Assembly (NCBI GenBank): GCA_019411205.1
Contig: DXRF01000029.1
Coordinates: forward strand, 5,288-18,345
Reading direction: 5' to 3'
DNA length: 13,058 nt
Source of the DNA: Parabacteroides sp.
Lineage (GTDB): Bacteria > Bacteroidota > Bacteroidia > Bacteroidales > Tannerellaceae
Made by a program: the position numbers and the translations under genes. Shown here one piece after another: positions 7,883 to 13,058 of the stretch. A model generated the notes under the pieces. The model was given only the letters and a program-made list of their open reading frames with translations, did not search any database and had not been told where the DNA came from. Position 1 is the first letter of the stretch. Each line of letters opens with the position of its first letter.

Positions 7883-7922
7883 TGTAATATTAATTTTTGA
7901 CAGAAGCATACATAAAATAGAG

Positions 7923-10900
7923 ATGAAAAGGAAAAAGAAAATACTAACGATCATCGTCTTGGCTGTTACCACCTTGATATTCATACTCCCGGCTATCGGG
8001 TTCAGCATTCTGAACTGGGGAGTATTGCCACCGGAGAAACTGACGCCACTGGTTATCGAACAGGCAAATAAGTTCATCGATGCACATTTGAATTGCGAAC
8101 GGGTGGAACTGACCTATTTCGAAACCTATCCTTATTTAGGCGTGAAGTTGACGAACGGTCATCTGATTTCACATGCAGCCGAAGATTCGACCGCCCATGA
8201 AGAAGAACTAACGATTCCTTCCGATTCGCTGCTTGCTTTCAGTCGGGCAACTTTGTCTCTACAACCGCTCGATTACCTTTTCGGCGGTAAGGTCACCATC
8301 AAGGACTTTTCCATCGAGAACCCGCGTTTCTATGGATTCATCAATAAAAACGGACATGCAAACTGGGATATCTACGAGAGCGAGACGGATTCAACGGAGG
8401 ACAATGCAGGCAAGTCCTCCCTGCCTCCTATCGACTTGCAAAAGGTACGCATCTACGGAGGACATTTCACGTATGACGACCGCCAGGCGGACCTTTTCAC
8501 CGAAATTCAAGGCTTCTTCGTACGCCTCGACGGTTCATTGGCGGGAGGAGCCAATACACTCGATTTTGAAACGGGCTGTTCATCCCTTTTATTCAGCAAC
8601 CCGACTTATACATTGAAAAACGACTTGTCGCTTCGTCTCAAAAGCAGGTTAGTACTTGCCGAACACTATAATTCGATTACCTTGAAAGATGCGGAATTGA
8701 TGGTAAACAATCTGCCTTTCACTGCCGATGGTGCCATACGCCACTTTCCGGAAGACCGGCGCACCCGTATCGATATGGATATGGGATTGAAAATCTCGGA
8801 CATGAACGATCTGCTGAAATTCATACCCGATGCGTATTTCCTGAATCGTGACAAGACACTGGCGGAAGGTTCGATCTTTATGGAAGGAAGTATTCACGGC
8901 TTCTTAGGGGACAGTATCGTGCCTAACGTAAACCTATGTTGCAAAATAGAAAACGGTTCCTATCATATCAAGGATATCAAACATGGTATCGACACGCTGG
9001 AAATGGACCTGGATGTCCACCTGAACGGACCATTCCCGGATTCTTCCTTCGTCTCGCTCGAACAACTCACGATGAAAGGACTTAACACTTCATTGGATCT
9101 GCAAGCCAAAGTAACCAATCTATTCAAGAATCCGGCCGTCCAAGCCGAAATGAAAGGGAAGGTGGACTTCACCCGGTTGGGGCAGGAATTCCTTAACCCG
9201 GACACGCTGTTGGTGGAAGGTGTGATGGATGCTGACCTGTCAACCACCTTTACTGTGAATGACCTTGTTGAAAGTCGGTTCGGGAAGATACACAGTTCGG
9301 GAAAACTCAATATTGACAAACTGAAAGCGTTCAGCCAACCGCTCGGCATGGATATTTTCATTTCCGGCGCCTATCTGGCAATCGACACGACACATCAGAA
9401 AAGTCTCTACATCGAATCACAAAACCTGATGCGAATGACAATGGGAATAGACAGCCTGAACATCAAATATAAAGATGAAATCAGCACGAACATAAGCAAA
9501 TTGGAAATGCTTGCTCAAACATCGCCTGTTATCGACACAACCGCCGTCATACCGATGACCGGACGATTGGCTTTCGACCATCTGAGAACCCGCACAGCCG
9601 ATTCCGTCTGGATCGTGGCCGGACGTTCCGAACTGAAAGGCGGTATCAAACCGTCCGCTTCCGACAAACTAACCCCGACAGCCGCCGCCGTTATTTCGAT
9701 CGACACGCTGAAATACATCAGTGTGCCTTTACAGACAGGACTCTCCCTCACGGAAAGTTCGTTTACGATCGAAGCCCTTCCCTACCGGGATGCACGCCGC
9801 CAGCAGATGGCAAACCGGAAGCGGCACACACTGACCGACGAGCAACGTGCACGTCAGGCAGAAAGGAGAAAGAATATGGCCGGGAAAACCGCTGTCGGCG
9901 ACAATTCCGAAACAGAGGGCCAATTCCTCCGCAAATGGGAAGCACGGGGCAGTATCTCTTTCAAACAAATGCGCGGGTTCAGCCGTATGTTCCCGCTCCC
10001 GATATGGATGGAGCCGACGACAATGAAATTCAACACAAACAACATCACACTGACAGACGCTCGCCTGCATCTCGGCAAAAGCAATTTCACCCTTAACGGC
10101 GAAATCAGCCAGATCCGGAAGGCGATGCTCCGCGGAGGAAAGTTGAAAGGGGATTTCAATCTAAATTCAGACTATATCGATTGCGACCAGTTGATGCAGG
10201 CAGTCAACAACGGTATGCAATATGGGGAGAATTCGAACCTGCTGATGCTCAGCGATGAAAATATTGCACAACTCAATGCCGAATCACTGCAGGACAGTAT
10301 CACACAAACAGAGATCGACACAACCAGCCAATTATTCGTTCTTCCGGCCTTTCTCGACATGGCTCTCCATACGAATGCGAAACGTATCGATTTCAAGGAT
10401 CTGGAATTAGAGGACGTGGTTGGCGAGATTGTCCTGCGCGATCAAAGTATCAACCTAAGCAAGCTCAATATACAATCCAATATAGGGAATGGGAACCTGA
10501 CAATGGTCTACCGTGCCAAGAACGAACAAGAAGCAACCGCCGGTTTAGATCTTGATATGGAAGATGTAAAGGTAGAGAAATTGATCGCCCTCTTTCCTTC
10601 CATCGATACATTGATCCCGATGCTCCGTTCGTTCGAAGGAGTCTTGGATTGTCAGGTCACAGCTACTTGCAAGATGGATTCGACCATGTCTCTCATTATG
10701 CCATCCATTAACTCATCTTGCTATCTGCACGGGGACAATATGGTTCTGCTCGATGGAGAAACATTTACCGAGATATCGAAGACTCTGATGTTCAAAAACA
10801 AAAAACGGAATATGATAGACAGCATTTCAGTGGACCTTGCCATCAACAACAATAAGATCGAAGTCTTCCCATTCCTGGTGGAGATGGATCGCTACAAAGT

Positions 10901-11204
10901 GGCTGTCGGTGGAACGCACAATCTGGATATGACGTTCAATTACCATCTATCAGTCCTCAAATCGCCCGTTCCTTTCAAGCTGGGAATCGACATCACCGGT
11001 AATCTGGATGATTTCAAGTATAAGATCACGAAATGTAAATATAAGGATATATTCAAACCAGCCAAACAGACGGAATTGGATAGCACACGCAAGAATATCC
11101 GGAAAGATATCCGCGACGCAGTACGCAAACAGCTCGAGGAAGCAGCGCCGGAATTAGGGAAAGACTTAGCTTTGGTAAAGACAGCAGATGTATGGAAACC
11201 TTAA
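7923..11204 (+). CDS. AsmA-family protein (inner-membrane anchored, periplasmic)
   Basis: AsmA-like proteins span the periplasm as long beta-rich grooves and are linked to lipid transport to, and homeostasis of, the outer membrane. With ATG at 7923 the protein has 1093 residues. A basic tail, MKRKKK, precedes one membrane helix (about 7-29), and the rest should be periplasmic. The N-terminal AsmA segment (about 35-200) contains HLNCERVELTYFETYPYLGV at 55-74, characteristic of Bacteroidetes members. The middle is repetitive beta-strand material. The C-terminal AsmA-like region (about 800-1040) ends with YHLSVLKSPVPFKLGIDITG at 1007-1026 and a charged amphipathic tail (1049-1080). Residues 621-663 are a strikingly basic, probably helical or disordered insertion. 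Extending to the ATG at 7776 would add 49 residues that would bury the membrane anchor; the -7 box at 7875 also argues against it. The gene ends convergent with rfbB, overlapping its stop. Confidence 0.9.
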   Translation: MKRKKKILTIIVLAVTTLIFILPAIGFSILNWGVLPPEKLTPLVIEQANKFIDAHLNCERVELTYFETYPYLGVKLTNGHLISHAAEDSTAHEEELTIPSDSLLAFSRATLSLQPLDYLFGGKVTIKDFSIENPRFYGFINKNGHANWDIYESETDSTEDNAGKSSLPPIDLQKVRIYGGHFTYDDRQADLFTEIQGFFVRLDGSLAGGANTLDFETGCSSLLFSNPTYTLKNDLSLRLKSRLVLAEHYNSITLKDAELMVNNLPFTADGAIRHFPEDRRTRIDMDMGLKISDMNDLLKFIPDAYFLNRDKTLAEGSIFMEGSIHGFLGDSIVPNVNLCCKIENGSYHIKDIKHGIDTLEMDLDVHLNGPFPDSSFVSLEQLTMKGLNTSLDLQAKVTNLFKNPAVQAEMKGKVDFTRLGQEFLNPDTLLVEGVMDADLSTTFTVNDLVESRFGKIHSSGKLNIDKLKAFSQPLGMDIFISGAYLAIDTTHQKSLYIESQNLMRMTMGIDSLNIKYKDEISTNISKLEMLAQTSPVIDTTAVIPMTGRLAFDHLRTRTADSVWIVAGRSELKGGIKPSASDKLTPTAAAVISIDTLKYISVPLQTGLSLTESSFTIEALPYRDARRQQMANRKRHTLTDEQRARQAERRKNMAGKTAVGDNSETEGQFLRKWEARGSISFKQMRGFSRMFPLPIWMEPTTMKFNTNNITLTDARLHLGKSNFTLNGEISQIRKAMLRGGKLKGDFNLNSDYIDCDQLMQAVNNGMQYGENSNLLMLSDENIAQLNAESLQDSITQTEIDTTSQLFVLPAFLDMALHTNAKRIDFKDLELEDVVGEIVLRDQSINLSKLNIQSNIGNGNLTMVYRAKNEQEATAGLDLDMEDVKVEKLIALFPSIDTLIPMLRSFEGVLDCQVTATCKMDSTMSLIMPSINSSCYLHGDNMVLLDGETFTEISKTLMFKNKKRNMIDSISVDLAINNNKIEVFPFLVEMDRYKVAVGGTHNLDMTFNYHLSVLKSPVPFKLGIDITGNLDDFKYKITKCKYKDIFKPAKQTELDSTRKNIRKDIRDAVRKQLEEAAPELGKDLALVKTADVWKP

Positions 11205-11223
11205 CGGTTCCCATACATCTGCT
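11183..11223. terminator. Long hairpin spanning the overlapping stop codons of the AsmA gene and rfbB (putative bidirectional terminator)
   Basis: Arms of 13 bases (11183-11195 and 11211-11223) are perfectly complementary. After one A-C mismatch, AACC pairs with GGTT, leaving the five-base loop TTAAC at 11201-11205, which contains both stop codons. The stem would form on RNA from either strand. No long T tract follows on either side, so it may act as a 3'-end stabiliser or a Rho-assisted stop instead of a textbook intrinsic terminator. Confidence 0.65.
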
Positions 11224-12340
11224 CGTAATATTTCATATAATCTCCCCCTGTGATATCCTCCACCCACTTTTGGTTGTCCAGATACCAACGGATCGTTTTG
11301 ACAATACCGGTTTCGAAAGAAGTTTCGGGAGTCCAACCCAATTCGTTTGTGATCTTTGTCGGATCGATGGCATAGCGCTGGTCATGGCCCAAACGGTCTT
11401 TTACAAAAGTAATCAGGCTGTCGTTGATCCAGTCGATGGAAATCTGACCATCCGCACCAATCTCTTTTTTCTTCAAAATCCGGCGGTATTCGGGTTGTTC
11501 CGTCATCAATCGGTGAATGGTGCTGATCGTCAACTTCACGATCTCAATATTCTGCTTCTCGTTATGGCCTCCTACGTTATAGACCTCCCCAGCCCGTCCC
11601 TTATGGATCACCAAGTCGATAGCCTTGCAGTGGTCTTCCACATACAGCCAATCACGTACATTTGTTCCGTCACCATAAACAGGAAGCGATTTACCTTCGA
11701 GAATATTTTTAATAATCAGAGGTATCAATTTTTCAGGGAAATGATACGGACCGTAGTTGTTGGAACAGCGGGTGATACTGACCGGCATCTTATAAGTTTC
11801 AGAGTAGGCTTGTACAAACAGATCGGCACTCGTCTTGGACGCACTGTACGGACTGCGTGGATCCAGCGGAGTCGTTTCATGGAAGTAACCTTCAGCACCC
11901 AGACTGCCATACACTTCATCGGTTGATACCTGATGGAAACGGACACCCTCGCGCCATTCGGGATAGCCGGTAGCCGCTTTGCCCGTCACCCATGCTTTAC
12001 GGGCGGAATCGAGCAGATTCTGCGTACCTAATATATTCGTGACTAGGAAAAGCTGCGGATTCTCGATACTGCGGTCCACATGGCTTTCCGCTGCAAAATT
12101 AACGACATAATCGAACTGGTATTTGGCAAAAAGTCCGTCTATCAACGCACGGTCGCAGATATCACCTTTTACAAACTCGCAACGCTCTCCGTCAATGTCT
12201 TCGGCAATCGTTCCAAGATTACCTGCGTAGGTCAGCAGGTCCAGAACTACGATCTTTATTTCAGGATATTTCGCCAACATATATTTAATGAAGTTCGCGC
12301 CAATAAAACCAGCAGCTCCGGTAACCAAATAAGTCTTCAT
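11201..12340 (-). CDS. rfbB: dTDP-glucose 4,6-dehydratase (RmlB)
   Basis: This cytoplasmic enzyme converts dTDP-D-glucose to dTDP-4-keto-6-deoxy-D-glucose, the second step towards dTDP-L-rhamnose. It is an extended short-chain dehydrogenase with an NAD-binding TGAAGFIG at 7-14, the conserved NFAAESHVDRSI at 81-92, the catalytic TDE triad segment at 140-142, and YSASK with Y165 and K169. RCSNNYGPYHFPEKLIPLII at 191-210 and GDGTNVRDWLYVEDH at 223-237 are typical of RmlB. At 379 residues it is slightly longer than the roughly 355-residue enterobacterial enzyme; the extra length is partly the segment at about 115-135. The ATG at 12340 lies immediately before the nucleotide-binding strand. It follows rfbC by 23 bases, so the two genes form one operon. 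Its stop overlaps that of the convergent AsmA gene by four bases. Confidence 0.97.
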   Translation of the reverse strand: MKTYLVTGAAGFIGANFIKYMLAKYPEIKIVVLDLLTYAGNLGTIAEDIDGERCEFVKGDICDRALIDGLFAKYQFDYVVNFAAESHVDRSIENPQLFLVTNILGTQNLLDSARKAWVTGKAATGYPEWREGVRFHQVSTDEVYGSLGAEGYFHETTPLDPRSPYSASKTSADLFVQAYSETYKMPVSITRCSNNYGPYHFPEKLIPLIIKNILEGKSLPVYGDGTNVRDWLYVEDHCKAIDLVIHKGRAGEVYNVGGHNEKQNIEIVKLTISTIHRLMTEQPEYRRILKKKEIGADGQISIDWINDSLITFVKDRLGHDQRYAIDPTKITNELGWTPETSFETGIVKTIRWYLDNQKWVEDITGGDYMKYYEQMYGNR

Positions 12341-12365
12341 GTTTATGATTTATGATTTTAGATTT
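12338..12365 (-). repeat. Heptad tandem repeat in the rfbC-rfbB gap
   Basis: On the minus strand the gap reads as successive sevens: AAATCTA, AAATCAT, AAATCAT, AAACATG. The last unit ends with the rfbB start codon, and the first overlaps the last two bases of the rfbC stop codon. There is no Shine-Dalgarno sequence. The first two units resemble those in the glpK-lyase gap. Confidence 0.6.
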
Positions 12366-12921
12366 ATAATTCGAAATTCAATTCGGCATCCTGCAACAAG
12401 GGAGCGTTCCTGTCTTTATCCGACAAGTTGAGGATAGACGGGTCCATAATCTTCCAATCCACACCGACCGTAGGATCATCAAAACGCAATCCACGTTCAT
12501 GGGTAGGCTTATAAGGATTATCAACCTTATAAGTAAAAACAGCTTCCTCGCTCAAGACATGGAAACCGTGGGCGAATCCCTGCGGGATAAAAAACTGGCG
12601 TTTATTCTCGTCCGACAACTCTACGGCAACATATTTTCCGAATGTCGGAGAACCTTTACGCAGATCGACAGCCACATCCAACACACATCCTTTTATCACA
12701 CGTACCAATTTGGACTGTGAGTAAGGAGCCAGTTGGTAATGCAATCCTCGCAACACACCTTTCGATGAACAGGATTCGTTATCTTGTACAAATTCCACTT
12801 TGCCGATATGTTCTTCAAACTCTGCTTTCTTCCAAGCCTCCATAAAGTAACCGCGCGCATCTCTAAAAACTTTCGGTTCAATGATCCACACACCGGGAAT
12901 TTCAGTTTCAATATATGTCAT
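12364..12921 (-). CDS. rfbC: dTDP-4-dehydrorhamnose 3,5-epimerase (RmlC)
   Basis: This cytoplasmic cupin enzyme epimerises dTDP-4-keto-6-deoxyglucose at C3 and C5, the third step of dTDP-L-rhamnose synthesis. The ATG at 12921 gives 185 residues, the usual family length; an upstream in-frame TTG at 12951 is rejected because it lies at the promoter. Motifs are FRDARGYFMEAW at 19-30, VLRGLHYQ at 56-63 with catalytic-base candidate H61, VDLRKGSPTFGKY at 85-97, IPQGFAHGFHVLS at 112-124, the active-site tyrosine Y131 in TYKVDN, and LSDKDRNAP at 166-174 with D170. These match H63, Y133 and D170 of Salmonella RmlC as I recall them. It is first in a two-gene operon with rfbB; rfbA and rfbD are not in the window. 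Confidence 0.97.
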   Translation of the reverse strand: MTYIETEIPGVWIIEPKVFRDARGYFMEAWKKAEFEEHIGKVEFVQDNESCSSKGVLRGLHYQLAPYSQSKLVRVIKGCVLDVAVDLRKGSPTFGKYVAVELSDENKRQFFIPQGFAHGFHVLSEEAVFTYKVDNPYKPTHERGLRFDDPTVGVDWKIMDPSILNLSDKDRNAPLLQDAELNFEL

Positions 12922-12948
12922 TATCTTATTGTTTATGCTAACAGATGG

Positions 12949-12980
12949 CAAAGTAACTTCTTTTTCCTAACTTCTCCAAA
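12949..12980 (-). promoter_or_regulatory. Promoter of the rfbC-rfbB operon
   Basis: The minus strand has TTTG (12977-12980), a 20-base spacer, then TTACTTTG (12949-12956), one mismatch from TAnnTTTG. Both elements and the spacing fit the Bacteroidetes primary-sigma promoter. The ATG of rfbC is 27 bases downstream of the -7 box. Confidence 0.7.
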
Positions 12981-13010
12981 CCTCCCCAAAAACAAAAAGA
13001 GAGAAAAAGA

Positions 13011-13042
13011 TTTGCATATTCCAAATATATTATCTTTCTTTG
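13011..13042 (+). promoter_or_regulatory. Rightward promoter at the window edge
   Basis: TTTG (13011-13014), a 20-base spacer and TTTCTTTG (13035-13042, one mismatch from TAnnTTTG) repeat the architecture of the rfbC promoter on the opposite strand. Only 16 bases follow before the window ends, so the transcribed gene, protein-coding or RNA, is not visible. Confidence 0.5.
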
Positions 13043-13058
13043 CACTCGCAAAACCGGA

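Larger units (their letters stand above)
7599..7922. other. Divergent intergenic region between the LysR and AsmA-family genes
   Basis: This 324-base AT-rich region has no credible gene. It holds the candidate promoters for both flanking genes. Two further TAnnTTTG matches are present: TAGTTTTG at 7740-7747 on the plus strand and TATCTTTG at 7793-7800 on the minus strand. There is also a weak GGCAT/ATGCC inverted pair around 7707-7733. The reading frame of the AsmA gene is open upstream as far as an ATG at 7776, but those residues lack family character. Confidence 0.6.

Noticed and set aside
7776..7922. N-terminal extension of the AsmA-family protein from the ATG at 7776
   Set aside because: The 49 extra residues have no family similarity and would push the basic tail and membrane anchor inward. 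A good -7 box lies between this ATG and the one at 7923.
11192..11926. Plus-strand open frame of 244 codons
   Set aside because: It is entirely antisense to the strongly supported rfbB gene and shows no recognisable family motifs.
13035..13058. Start of a tRNA gene at the right edge
   Set aside because: Only a promoter-like sequence and 16 bases follow. No tRNA arm can be recognised in what is visible.
1..13058. CRISPR array, insertion sequence, phage, defence system or attachment site
   Set aside because: I found no spaced direct repeats, transposase or integrase motifs, or terminal inverted repeats flanking a gene. All recognised genes are housekeeping or envelope functions.

Overview
The window looks like an ordinary chromosomal segment from a gut-type Bacteroidales bacterium, most plausibly Parabacteroides or Bacteroides. 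Three things suggest this. First, the gaps carry the Bacteroidetes sigma-type -7 element TAnnTTTG, with a TTTG -33 partner in two cases. Second, start codons lack strong Shine-Dalgarno sequences and sit in AT-rich leaders. Third, the gene content includes a secreted family 8 polysaccharide lyase, a long Bacteroidetes-style AsmA protein and a 379-residue RmlB. The species assignment is inference.

Layout, left to right. A secreted PL8 (chondroitin/hyaluronan-type) lyase runs off the left edge on the minus strand (1-1437). Glycerol kinase glpK lies 28 bases upstream of it on the same strand (1466-2968). A strong hairpin terminator (3065-3106) separates them from a class A penicillin-binding protein (3135-5480). 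Next come a YeiH/UPF0324 membrane protein (5561-6607) and a LysR-type regulator (6711-7598), both minus strand. They are separated by a 103-base gap with two overlapping T-N11-A palindromes and a -7 box. A 324-base divergent intergenic region follows, then the only plus-strand gene, a 1093-residue AsmA-family envelope protein (7923-11204). Its stop codon overlaps the stop of convergent rfbB by four bases, and both stops lie in the loop of a long hairpin (11183-11223). rfbC (12364-12921) and rfbB (11201-12340) form a two-gene dTDP-L-rhamnose operon on the minus strand. A rightward promoter at the right edge points to another gene outside the window.

Function. Most of the window concerns the cell envelope: peptidoglycan synthesis (PBP1A), outer-membrane lipid homeostasis (AsmA family), rhamnose precursor supply for surface glycans (RmlC, RmlB), and host glycosaminoglycan attack (PL8). 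GlpK feeds glycerol into glycolysis. The LysR/YeiH pair is probably a self-contained regulator-transporter unit, similar to yeiE-yeiH of enterobacteria.

I see no tRNA or rRNA gene, CRISPR array, insertion sequence, phage or plasmid module, and no clear evidence of a new multigene system. The points most worth a second look are the hairpin over the overlapping stops, the tandem LysR-type palindromes, an Arg-to-His change in the PL8 active site, a charged insertion in the AsmA protein, and heptad repeats just upstream of two downstream genes.
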